DNA of 64,000 bases from Polytrichum commune (lineage: Eukaryota > Streptophyta > Polytrichopsida > Polytrichales > Polytrichaceae): assembly GCA_950295325.1 (NCBI GenBank), contig OX485804.1:7006001-7070000 (forward strand), in the 5' to 3' direction. Positions 14,005-24,316 of the stretch are shown here, piece by piece. Each line of letters opens with the position of its first letter. The first letter of the stretch is position 1. The notes below the pieces were generated by a model, which was not told where the DNA came from, ran no database searches, and saw only the letters and a program-made list of their open reading frames with translations. The position numbers were made by a program, and so were the translations under genes.

Positions 14005-14290
14005 AAATTGAACCACAGTCTTGGACAATAGTTTGGACAATACCCTCGACGACCAATTGCTTTGCTCTTATGTTCAGACGGAAGCTAAACAAATGTACGA
14101 TGAATTGCAACGATCATTTGAGACGTTTCAGCGAAACGTTAACAAACTGACATTGAATTTCAAGCGTGAAAAATTCCACGCATTCACAACAAATGACTCT
14201 ACATGACATGTTCAAACAAAAAAGTATGAACCCTAATTTTTTTGTCATAAATTTCACACTGAACCGGGATGTAACTTTACTTAAACAGGA
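14005..14290 (+). repeat. Dispersed repeat with decayed ORF, copy 1 (possible CENP-B/Tigger-type remnant)
   Basis: A short frame (14021-14206) reads DDQLLCSYVQTEAKQMYDEL and continues for about 60 residues. It aligns at the DNA level with 16885-17180 (GACGACCAATTGCTTTGCTC, ATGTTCAAACAAAAAAGTAT). The QTEAKQMYDEL stretch is reminiscent of the helix-turn-helix of CENP-B-like/pogo transposases, but it is too short to assign. The second copy carries stops in this frame, so both are probably relics. Confidence 0.45.
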
Positions 14291-15780
14291 GATTACTGGA
14301 TCCTTGAGTTCACGGATTCTATTCACGATCACCATACAAAGTAATAACAGTTGATACCCCTGACTACCATAGTAGTCTCATTAACACCTCCTCTCCCTCA
14401 ATCATCGATTCCAGCAAGTTGAGCTTCGCAGTTTCAACCATAGCCCTTTATGCAATGCAGTCATACACTTCATGTGATTGCCACAACCAACTTCATTTTG
14501 GAATGACTTCATTTCTCTCCTCCAGAGAGTCAGAGAAATGGTCAGTTGAAGAATCACTCTCGCAGGTTGTTGAGACTCTTCCTCCGTCAATTGATTTGGA
14601 TCTTCACACTCGGACTCCTTCCTCAATCTGTTTGTCAACTCTCCACAACTTGTCTTACAACAATAGAACCATAGAACAACAGGTCCCTTAGTTTCACAGG
14701 ATGATTCGCCACAGCCATACCCAATCCAAACAATATTTCCTCTACAAACCCACGGCTTCACCCCTCGGGAGTTTATTCAAACTATGGCTTGCTTCAAACC
14801 TTCGCTATGATTTACTCCTACTCTTCCCGAGAAACAAGCAAAGAATAGTTAACCCCTCATGTAAGACAGATTGGCAGCCATCACACTATGCACAAACATT
14901 TGAATTGCCACAGTCAAACTACTACTCGAAGAGCAAGGCCACTCCCCTTGCATCTACAGATGCACTTTTACATCTACAATGCATATGCGGATGTAGGGAA
15001 GTGGTCCACTCACCGCTATGTAATTTCAAATTCGATGAGGTTTGATACAAGAGTTGTTGAACACCCCGCATAATGTCGAGATATGCAAGGGGTCTTCTAT
15101 CACTAAGGACAAGTAACATTATTGCAGTTTTTCAGAAGAGACAAGTCAATATGGTACCTTCCTAGGAAAGCACTAATATTAGTTGCATGCAAGTGAGTGG
15201 GCTTCTATCTTGGATCGGCGTCCGCATCCAAGACGGTGGCGGCTTTTTGATCCTGGATGCAGATGCAAATCCATGAACCACTAGTCTTGCCCTAGTTCAT
15301 GTAGACAATGGTGACATTCAAACCTTCAGTTAAATAAAGCCTCACTCTTCTCAAGAGTTGCGCAAATAAACAAACATTCATATAAAACAATTGGTCACAA
15401 TCACTTGCAACTAAAAGACAACAATCTCACTGAAAGCACGGGCTTTGCACCATGTGGATTTAAACATATGAGAAGGAAACATGTGTTTTATGTGAGTTGA
15501 ATAGCAAATCCAAATCACACTTAGAGCCAATTTCCTTGTAATCTTCGGATCTTAGATGTGTATTCATTCTTAAAGTGAATTAATGGTCCTCCCAACTATG
15601 TTGACTATCGAATATGGAATGGTTAACTTATTAGGATCACATAAACCAATTTCTTGGAAGAAAAGAAATCCATGTTTTATTTTGTGTTCACTTTTAGATC
15701 AAGACTTAACCATACACTCAAATATAGGTGTCCACATTTTGGGGGTGTTGGATTAACACCGGTGTACCTTACAAGCCTTG

Positions 15781-15819
15781 TCATAGACTAGTCATAGACT
15801 AGTCATAGACTAGTCATAT
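15781..15819. repeat. 11-bp tandem repeat
   Basis: The unit TCATAGACTAG is repeated 3.6 times in perfect register. It has no visible relation to a gene. Confidence 0.85.
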
Positions 15820-16345
15820 GGGCGTCCCATTAAGATGAGTGGCCACGTAAGACCCAAACACCATATAGTTGAGCACATCTCCTCCCACTTTATGTGCAAG
15901 GATGGTACATACTATTTTTGTTCTAGAATCAAAATTTTGAGTACCATTCAGGTATCTATAGTGAGGATTCCACATTTTTTGTACTAGTATGGCCTGGGTA
16001 TTTGACAATATGTTTGTTTTCTATTTTCCATACAAGTTTATATACCATTCAAGGACCTTCACGCCTAGGTATACTTGTTACAATATCAATATGATCTAGA
16101 ATGATAGTGATCTGAATAATAACTTGAGTATACAAAGATTCTCTTGCCTTGACATACCCATCAAATATCAATATTTGACTAGTATTACAATTTTGATACC
16201 CACTGGTAGGTTCTTTGATGCCAATACGGATGTTGATTATTGGCACCATGTGTTCCCCTATACACTAGACCAACCTTGGTACATACCCAATCCAAGGCAA
16301 AGGTCCAAAATCTTTATAGTCCTCACATAGGCACATAATGGCTAG

Positions 16346-16582
16346 GGATTCGTGGTGTTTATGTAAACTCATCCATTGCGTAGATGAAATCACAATATAA
16401 TATATAGAACATGTTAACAATTAATTTTAGAAAATCTGACTCTGCAAACAAAATCAAATCCCTAGATTAGTGTAACGGGATCAAGCTAGAATGAATCAAC
16501 CCTCAACCTTATAGAAGAAATGGTTTTTACCAGAGTCCCTTCATCCACAGTGGATGAGTTTACATAGACACCACGAATTCCA
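16346..16582. repeat. Short inverted repeat pair
   Basis: GATTCGTGGTGTTTATGTAA at about 16347 is the near-inverse of TTACATAGACACCACGAATT at about 16559-16580. The arms of about 30 bp are separated by about 170 bp. It may be a MITE remnant, but no flanking duplication was identified. Confidence 0.55.
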
Positions 16583-16884
16583 AACCATACATAATGGTTT
16601 GTTGACAAATACCTACCAATACACTTGTATACACAAATAGTCAAAGGACGGACACACAAATCACTTGGAAGCTTCAAATTTATACTCTTTTTCTCCGATT
16701 CACCGGCTTTTGAAATGTTGGGCTTAAAGACTAAATGTATTCAACACATTAAAACAGGTTTTGGATGAAAAAGTAGGTGCTTCGACACCATCACCCCACT
16801 CAACATGAAACGGATAAAACCTAAGGCAACCTGCTATTGATTGAAATCCAACCTATCGAGACATTGGTTGAATTTGAAAGTGCT

Positions 16885-17180
16885 ACCGACTTCAAAGGCT
16901 TTGAAGCTCTACACAACATTGTCTTCGACATCGACGACCAATTGCTTTGCTCCAAATGTTCAAACGGAAGCTGGACAAATATATGATGAACTATGACGAT
17001 TGTTTGAGATGTTTCAACGAAACGTTCACAAACCGACATTGAATTGCAAGCAGAAAAAAATGCATGCATTCGGGACAAATGACTATGCATGATATGTTCA
17101 AACAAAAAAGTATGAACCCGTACTTTTGTCAAAAAAATTGCGCACTTAAATGAGTGCATTCTTAAACAGGTGCGTACTTA
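16885..17180 (+). repeat. Dispersed repeat with decayed ORF, copy 2
   Basis: This is the partner of 14005-14290. It shares GACGACCAATTGCTTTGCTC, the ACGGAAGCT region, TTTCAACGAAACGTT, and the segment around CATGATATGTTCAAACAAAA. Frameshifts and stops relative to copy 1 show that it is not a working gene. Confidence 0.5.
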
Positions 17181-17540
17181 AGCGGGAGCTTACTGTAGAT
17201 GGCACCTCTCTAAGTTGGGCCCCTACCACTATTACCCCAAGGTGAAAATCAAGGCAATTTTATCATAGAGTATATGTTTATTTCTTTATTTTGGTAAGAT
17301 TTGACTGTGAAATTAGTGCCAAAAGTCTCATATTGGTGTGAGAGAGACCCGCTTGAGATGATTAAACCACAAAACTATGGGGGTCATGTTTTTACTAGAC
17401 CCCCTTTACCTTGATAATGGTGCTAGGGGCCCAACTCAAAGAGGTGGCATCTAGTGCTAGCAAACAAAGTGCACCTCTTGGTGTAGATGTGACAGAACAT
17501 TGGCCATGGAGTCAAGTATGTTAGTTTGGGGGGGGGGGGG

Positions 17541-18324
17541 GGGGCATTCACGATTGGGGTACTACTTTTGGACAAAGGAATTAAGGACTATGTTGCGTTG
17601 GATCTCGGCGTTTATTATGATTTACTATTATTTAATCAATAAAATTTTAATAGATAAGTAGATAGGTCATAGGACTTATCAAGAAATATATTATTAAATA
17701 TTAAATATTCACCAATAATAGATAAATCCTTATGAAATGAGTAGATAGGTCATAAGACTTGTTTGGGCCACATCAATAGCAATTTCATTATTGAAGTGTA
17801 CATCGGAGGTGAATTGTTTCCTGTTTTCCATCCTAGTACCTTGGTGTAAGTGTCATGTGTCCATACATATAAACTTTTATGTCCAATTCTAGTACTAAAG
17901 GTTCCTTTTTCATGTAGCCATGTTATTGTGTATTGTTGGCCATGTTTGGTGTCATATGTAAAGCTATACAATTGGTATGCGATACATTTTTAGTTCTATT
18001 GGTACATAATTGAACGATAATTGTGAGGAAAAAAATTGGGATCATTTCAATTAATTCTTGTTGTCCTTTTCATTCCTTGATCCTAAGGTCAACAATTTTG
18101 ACATCACCCATAGAAGTCCATAAAGGAATCAAAATGATATCTTAGATAACCCTATTCCTTGTAAATTAACTTTGTCGGTGTACTCAATATGGAATATTAA
18201 ATGTAGGTATGATCCAAAATATGCTTCACAATACAAATCTAAGCACACCAACTATGTAAAGTTATCTAATTTAGTTCTTTAACCGTTAGACACCCAAAAG
18301 TAGTACCCCAACCGTGAATGCCCC
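17541..18324. mobile_element. Inverted-repeat transposon, non-coding, about 784 bp
   Basis: The left end GGGGCATTCACGATTGGGGT continues as ACTACTTTTGG. The right end is the inverse (CCAAAAGTAGTACCCC then AACCGTGAATGCCCC), giving about 30 matches in 32 bp. The interior is AT-rich and contains two copies of a GTAGATAGGTCATAGGACTT phrase (17656 and 17742). There is no transposase ORF, so this is a non-autonomous element. The left end merges into a long G run (17528-17544), which hides any target duplication, so the superfamily is not assigned. Confidence 0.82.
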
Positions 18325-18371
18325 TAGGGTTATATTCCTTCATACATAAATTAAGTAACTCAAGGCCATGT

Positions 18372-18862
18372 TTACACTGCGTTGTTTATGGTATTTAGTT
18401 TCACGGACAATATTGGCAAACGGTCTAAACTAGATATCTAGAGGTCTAGTGGTGTCATGCCTGCTAACTGTCAACATGATATTATTTGTCAACACAAGTA
18501 ACTTTTTGAAGTGCACGATTGTTTATGGTGTGATATTTGTTGTAGCACATCGGAGTGCTTGAGATGAGAGTTTTACATTATGGTATGCAAGAGGAGAATA
18601 CTACTAAGCATACTAATACCAAGTGTCATGAGTTTACACTTACGGCCAACTTGTTGACAATTGTGTAACTTAGGCATAGACCTCATAATATTATTGAACA
18701 TCTTAGTGCCAAAATATTAGTAAGCACACTAACGCCAAATGTCATAAGGTTACACTAATGGTCAAGTTATTGGCCATTAGTGTAACATGGCATATGCCTC
18801 ATAATAGGGTCAATGACACTATTACGAAAGTTACAATAAATGCCATAAACAATGCAATGACC
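18372..18862. mobile_element. MITE of the GTTTATGGTATTTAG family, copy A
   Basis: The left end reads ACTGCGTTGTTTATGGTATT and the right end carries the inverse, AATGCCATAAACAATGCAAT. Internal phrases (GGTTACACTAATGGTCAA, CCATTAGTGTAACATGGCAT) are shared with the copy at 35826-36447. The interior also contains a tandem duplication (about 18600-18680 and 18720-18800). No coding capacity. Confidence 0.8.
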
Positions 18863-20979
18863 ACATACTATGTGTTGACCAAGTCAGTGTGCAGTTTTGA
18901 TCAACACAAATTTGACTTCCCATCCACATGAAGTGTGCGTAATCTTCCCCTAGAGAATGAGAATCACTGGTCAATGTGAAAGTTGATTTGCAAACGCTTC
19001 ATGATGTAGACTCATAAATGTTTTATATTATAGTAAAGTTTGCCATTTATAGTGCAAACCTTGTCCATCATTTTCATACTTTCAAATGCTATCTTTAATT
19101 TCCTCAAAATCTTATGATATAAATTTCAATAAATCCACTTATAAAACATTTAAATTGGGTAAATGCAATGATGATGCCTTCCAACTTGGATGCTTGACAA
19201 CAAGGCAAAACATACTTTCTCATATATCGGTCCCACCACTCCACCTGGAAGTGTTTAGCCAACAAAATGTCGGGAGACCCCATCAAAGCATCACTGACAT
19301 TGGTGGAGTCTAAATTCCTCGCCATATAGTGAGCAAATAATCAACACATATATGTTCTATGACATATAACATAGAACATGCTATAACAAATGCCCCACCC
19401 AAATACTAACATTATGAAATCTTGCATAAATTGGTACATGTTGATTTTGAGAATGTCCACCACTATCAAGCTCCAAGTTGGTTTTGAGTTTTCTACTCAT
19501 AAGATGATGAAACTTCAATGGCTTTTCGCACATGGACCTTGAACAAGACATGCATTGTTGCATTGGAACACTCTTTCAACTGCTAATGAGAATCATTGAA
19601 CGCTTTTCAAATATAATAATAGAATGTATGCTCAGTGCTTGAACTGACAGCCTATCTTCCACCAATAATGCACCCATGTCATCAGAGTGTAGCATCACAT
19701 TCAAGTTGCACCCAGTAATTAAACGCTCAAAAGGCTTATAAGCTTGTTCAAATCAAGGTTTTCTTTTGAATTGCTGAGATATTTAGCATTGAGTTAAATA
19801 AGTTTTCAATACACTTGACAAGTCAACCTAGATATCATAAAACTAAAATTACAATACGAAATTTGCATTGCAATTTAACATAGCATACAAGTTTGGTCAA
19901 TTCAACTAGAACCCACAGGCAAATGCTGAGATATCGAATCAGCTGCAAGCCATGAGCTCAAAGAGTCTTGCTTTTGAAGGTAAAGACATTCGACAAAATG
20001 GACATGCTGCTCTGTTATATAGACATGGTGTATACATGATGCAGTCTTGTAACTCACAATTAACAAAATTAGGTCTAAACCAAATATTTAAAGTTTTGGT
20101 TGGACTTCGTTGCTGTGAGCTCTTACTGAGCAACCACAACAATTCTCATACAACAAAGAGGGATCGATTGTTGTCACATTCGGTAGGCACTTACTGTACC
20201 AGAGTGGCCCAACCAGTTGCAATCACATATTGGTTGAAGTTAATTGCATGGGTTATGATCGTAATACTTATATTTGGATTTGATATTTAGAACTGTTGGA
20301 GGTTATTCTGAATGATATTACCACTTTGCCCAGAATCGGTGCAATGATTTGTCTGTAAATTCAGAATGATTCCTCTGGAAGAACAATCCCACATTCAAGT
20401 AATGATGCCCACCAGGAAATAATAATAATCTAGTCCCAACACAGAAACAACCACAGTGCAGTGCAGACTGTACTGCTTATATTCAATGCTGCTTCTTCAT
20501 TGAGCCAAAAAGATCCCAGAGTTACAACAGAAATTGCCAAACCAAACAGGAAGATAGAAAAGCTTTCAGCACAATGAACCAGCCTGTACAAGCCGTGGAA
20601 CCCCTCGGTAATGGAGGAGATCTTGCTCCATCAATATGAATCTAATGAACCTAGAGAACCGGGTTGAAGTGCCTCATACTGCTTGTGAGCATGGAATGCC
20701 CCATGATCTACTCCGCACCCAGAAACTCACTTAATGAGTAACACCTTTTAAGGAAAACATTGGCTACGATTGATCAGAAAACCAAAAGTCTCTCCGAGAC
20801 CAGTGAAAACATTGTCACTTCCTGCCGAGCCTTGCCAAATACAAACATTAAAGGGCACAATGCACCGACAATCAAGCAAGGATGATTATCAATACCATAC
20901 TGCCATACGTTTGGGAACCGTCTACGAAGTCAAATTGTTCTTGGCTTTGCAGTGGCAGGCGAGTGTCATAATCCGAAGC
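18863..20979. other. Intergenic region 3' of the CYSTM gene
   Basis: This stretch is AT-rich and holds only chance frames of under 115 codons with no recognisable domain. The part nearest 20980 probably contains the 3' UTR of the minus-strand CYSTM gene. I see no repeat with a partner elsewhere in the window. Confidence 0.45.
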
Positions 20980-22286
20980 TCAAAAGCAAGCTTCAAGCAA
21001 ACAGCAACAGCATAGCGCCGCCAAACTGCAAGACAAAGGAAACACCATCAGCCCCGACATGACAGTCACATTCAAACCACAACACAAAAACTGAAAAGGT
21101 TAAGGAAACTTGCTGTACAATGTAGTTTTCTTATCACCACCTGAGAACTCCGTGGCTCAAGTCCTTTCCCAAGTTTCTAATACTTGCTACCAGAATGCTC
21201 TCTGCAACTGGAACAGTTATACGTGACTCACCAAGCTTCACAAAAGGATGGTCCGCTATTGTTTTGATATTGACCTTGTTGCTGATACATGCCCTGCTGT
21301 TGAGGAGGGTATCCTTGCGGAGGATAACCCTGAGGAGGATAACCTTGAGGATATCCTTGGGGTGGATAGCCTTGAGGTGGGTACCCTTGAGGAGCTGCAA
21401 ATTGAAGATAAACATATAAGACCTCCTAAATAATTCAAAATATGTTAGTTAATGAAAATCTGTTGTTCCAGAAGGTCAAGGGGATGATACCACCAGACTG
21501 CATGACTTGCCAAGAATACCCTGCAAATTATTGTATAAGTGATTAAGACCAATAGAATCGTAACCAGACGTTCCAGCTATATAGTAGGCTCTGTAGTTTT
21601 AGGGCTATGTTAAAAGGAGATATTACCGCCGTGTATCCCGACAAATTGATTCACAATCAAATCTTACAGGTTACCAACACGCATGACGAGTCTACCCGCG
21701 AACTCCTTGACAAAGTGCTGACACGACTAGAACGTGAAAGCGCCAGGAGTGCCGTGGAACAATATGGTAAGGAACTCCAAGAAACTATTACAAGAAAAGA
21801 AGCCGTGATAAAAAATTTAACTTGTCGACATCAAGTTATAGGCTGAAATGAATGCACTCATAATCTGTAATTCACAAAGAGTAGCTAATTAAGTAGCGAA
21901 ATTTTATAATTTCAAGCTCTGATTGCAATCCTGTGGCACCAATAACGTAAAACCATCTCTTCGATTTCACAACCCATTGAGTACATATCCGAGACGACGA
22001 TACAATCTAACGAAATCAAAGGGAGTCACCTCACACCAAAACATGCAAGATTGTCCAGAGTAAGTTCAAGCGACTAACAGGAAGATAAGTGCTCTACACA
22101 CACCTCGACAGCTGGTAGATAAAGGCACAGGGGTATCGATGGATCGACCAAAGTCAATCTTTCCATGACACCCCAGAATGCTCAAACAACATCCATACAA
22201 AAGAAAGAAACCGACTCTGGGCCAGAATGCACACCGTATTGTGGAGGAGGCGCTCCCACGGGAGGTCCCTGGTTGTAGTAACTCAT
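20980..22286 (-). CDS. CYSTM family small cysteine-rich membrane protein
   Basis: CYSTM proteins are short stress-linked membrane peptides with a Cys-rich C-terminal transmembrane segment. Three exons join in phase: 22235-22286, 21232-21394 and 20980-21025, giving 86 aa. The protein starts MSYYNQGPPVGAPPPQYAP. It continues with six GYPPQ or GYPQ repeats, a QQQGMYQQQGQYQ stretch, and ends CEACLAALCCCCLLEACF, the diagnostic CYSTM tail. The splice inside this tail (GCTTG|GTGAGT to CAG|TTTGGC) restores the motif exactly, which is strong support for the model; reading through would end at CEAW. Intron 1 is about 840 bp and contains a plus-strand ORF (21607-21846). Related plant proteins (PCC1 and WIH types) localise at the plasma membrane. 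The specific role here is unknown. Confidence 0.92.
21607..21846 (+). CDS. Unassigned 79-codon ORF inside CYSTM intron 1, opposite strand
   Basis: The frame encodes a charged, probably helical peptide (for example TRELLDKVLTRLERESARSA and EQYGKELQETITRKE) that looks more protein-like than the surrounding AT-rich noise. It lies antisense within the first intron of the CYSTM gene and has its own ATG, with an in-frame stop close upstream. I do not recognise a family. It may be a fragment of an inserted gene or simply chance. Confidence 0.25.
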   Translation: MLKGDITAVYPDKLIHNQILQVTNTHDESTRELLDKVLTRLERESARSAVEQYGKELQETITRKEAVIKNLTCRHQVIG

Positions 22287-23073
22287 TTTCTTCTGTTCTC
22301 AAACACCAAATCCACTAGACAACAACAACGCACCACCTTCCTGTACACGCGCCCAAACGCAAGTTCTTAATGAAAAACTGTCCTTGAAACCCGAATGAAA
22401 TGAACACCCTCGCAAGAAACTTTACAGCACCAAAGCCTATCCTCCCGGTGCACTTCGACAAGATCTATATTTCTGATCCCCGTAACCTTAGAATTTGCAA
22501 CACGCCTCAAATGAAACGAAACCCTCGCCACAAACCCAAAACCATTCCCCTGCAGCCCTCCTTCCTATGCCCAAGCACTGGTGCAACTAGTACAGCAGCG
22601 ACGCCTATCCCCCAGCCGCCGCCGCCACCGCAGCAGTCAAATACGATCTATACTTTCGAATACTTCCCCTGACCTTCGAATTGGCAGCAGTCCTCCACAA
22701 CTCGTCTTCTCCAACACAAGAGACCAAGAGAGAGAGAGAGAGAGAGAGAGAGAACAGTTTCCTAAGAAGTCAGAAACCACAACGTACAGCGGCAACAGCA
22801 CCAGCACCAGCACCAGCAGCACCAGCGGCGGCTCCCAGCAATTGCGTAATCAATGCTTCTTCCCGGCGCTCTTCCTTGTCGATGTTGATCTTCTTTTTCT
22901 TCACGTCGAGACTGCTCCTTCAAAGCTTGCTTCGCGGGGCGCGACGAAAGTTCTGGCGGATCGGGACACATGCTGGTTGGTGGCCCAAGCGCGTGGGCCA
23001 GGCTCGGGCCGGGCAGCTCCAAAAAAGGATCATGTGGATGGATGTAGACAGAATGAGCGCATCCACTAACTTA
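22287..23073. promoter_or_regulatory. Presumed promoter and 5' leader region of the CYSTM gene
   Basis: This region lies directly upstream of the minus-strand CYSTM start codon and is richer in C and G than the flanks. It contains a (GA)n tract at about 22731-22753 and a (CACCAG)n-like tract at about 22797-22835, both typical of plant leaders and promoters. Frames of up to 162 codons across it are low-complexity and show no domain. The upstream limit coincides with a MITE at 23074. Confidence 0.45.
22731..22753. repeat. (GA)n microsatellite
   Basis: A run of about eleven GA dinucleotides about 450 bp upstream of the CYSTM start. GA tracts near plant promoters can bind GAGA-type factors; that role is inference only. 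Confidence 0.85.
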
Positions 23074-23450
23074 GGGCCACTTCACACAGGAGGCTGAGGG
23101 CCCGTGGCCATAGCACTTCAACCACTCTCATTGGTGTTTCAAGGCCACCTGGACTATTTTCAAAAAACCATCTCTTGGAGGTAGGCCAACACAAAACGCG
23201 GAGACCATGGCACTCCCAAATCTCACAACTGTTGATTTTTTATATTTATCATGTGTGAGGACCTTGAATGAATAGAAATTCCTTGAAATAGCATTTAGCT
23301 GAGGGCCCGGTACATATGATTTCACACTACACTTGAGGACCCGTGACCACAATACGTGATTTTGAAAATTCTTGGGATGGCCTTTAAACACTTCCTTTGG
23401 ACTCTCACAATTTCATGGTCACGGCTCTTGGCTCATGTGTGAAGTGGCCC
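23074..23450 (-). mobile_element. PIF/Harbinger-like MITE (GGGCCACTTCACAC family), inverted copy
   Basis: This 377-bp shortened copy is in inverse orientation to those at 10203 and 23818. Its ends, GGGCCACTTCACACAGGAG and CATGTGTGAAGTGGCCC, are flanked by TTA on both sides (23071-23073 and 23451-23453). A perfect TTA target duplication is characteristic of PIF/Harbinger insertion. Confidence 0.9.
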
Positions 23451-23817
23451 TTAGGCCACTTCAAACTATGGTTGGAGAAGTGCACCGGTCGGTCATGAAT
23501 TTCAATCCAAGACAAGGTTATTTGAGGCAAGGGTTGTTATGATAGACAAGATGGGAAAATGATTTATTTTTTAAAATGCTTCAAGTTGGAGTTTTCCGAA
23601 GGCCATGTTTCTAAATTTGTCCAAGAAACTTCACCTCCGAACAACTACCCTAGCAAAAAGTGTTGCCATGTTGACAACGACGTCAATTTTTCATCCATGG
23701 TTAAAGTTCCCCACCATAGGAGTCTTGGCCGTAGTGTAAACCTTGGCTAGTGAAGAACACATTTCGTAGCCAATCCCCTACAATTCTTGACGAGTGCACT
23801 TCTTCACTGTAGTCTAA

Positions 23818-24316
23818 GGGCCACTTCACACACGAGCCAAGACCCGTGACCATGAAATTGTGAGAGCCCAGAAGAAAGTGTCCAAAGGCTGTCCCAAGAC
23901 ACTTCCAAAACCATGCAGTGTGGTCACGGGCCCTCAAGTGTAGTGTGAAGCCATATGTCACCGGGCCCTCAACCAAATGCTATTTCAATAAATCCCTATT
24001 TGTGCGGGCCCTCACACATGATAAAATAAAATAATTCAATGGATGTGAGCATTCAAAATGCCATAGTCTCCCAATTTTATGGTAGACCTACCTCCAAGCG
24101 ATGGTTTTTGAAAATAATCCAAGTGACCACGAAATATGATCCATTCGATGCCATGCAGGAATCCATGTAGACTTTACATCCATCTTGCATTCACATACTC
24201 CGTTGGTCCTTCAAGCGTAGTGTGAAGCGATCTTGGACCAGCTCCGCCTTTTCCACCAATGAGAGTGCTTGAAGTGTACTGGTCACGGGCTCTCAGTCTC
24301 GTGTCTGAAGTGGCCC
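23818..24316 (+). mobile_element. PIF/Harbinger-like MITE (GGGCCACTTCACAC family), copy 2
   Basis: This 499-bp element is the same length as the copy at 10203 and clearly homologous to it. Ends GGGCCACTTCACACACGAG and CTCGTGTCTGAAGTGGCCC are flanked by TAA at 23815-23817 and 24317-24319. No ORF of note. Confidence 0.92.

Larger units (their letters stand above)
13020..17540. other. Long intergenic stretch, no gene seen
   Basis: This is AT-rich DNA without a supportable gene. Within it I recognise only the related fragments at 14005-14290 and 16885-17180, an 11-bp tandem repeat at 15781-15819 and a short inverted repeat at 16346-16582. There is also a phrase near 16085-16190 (CAAAGATTCTCTTGCCTTGAC) that recurs, diverged, near 29470-29560. 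Confidence 0.5.

Noticed and set aside
22581-23069. 162-codon plus-strand frame upstream of the CYSTM gene
   Set aside because: Built on (GA)n and (CACCAG)n low-complexity tracts. Better explained as promoter or leader DNA.
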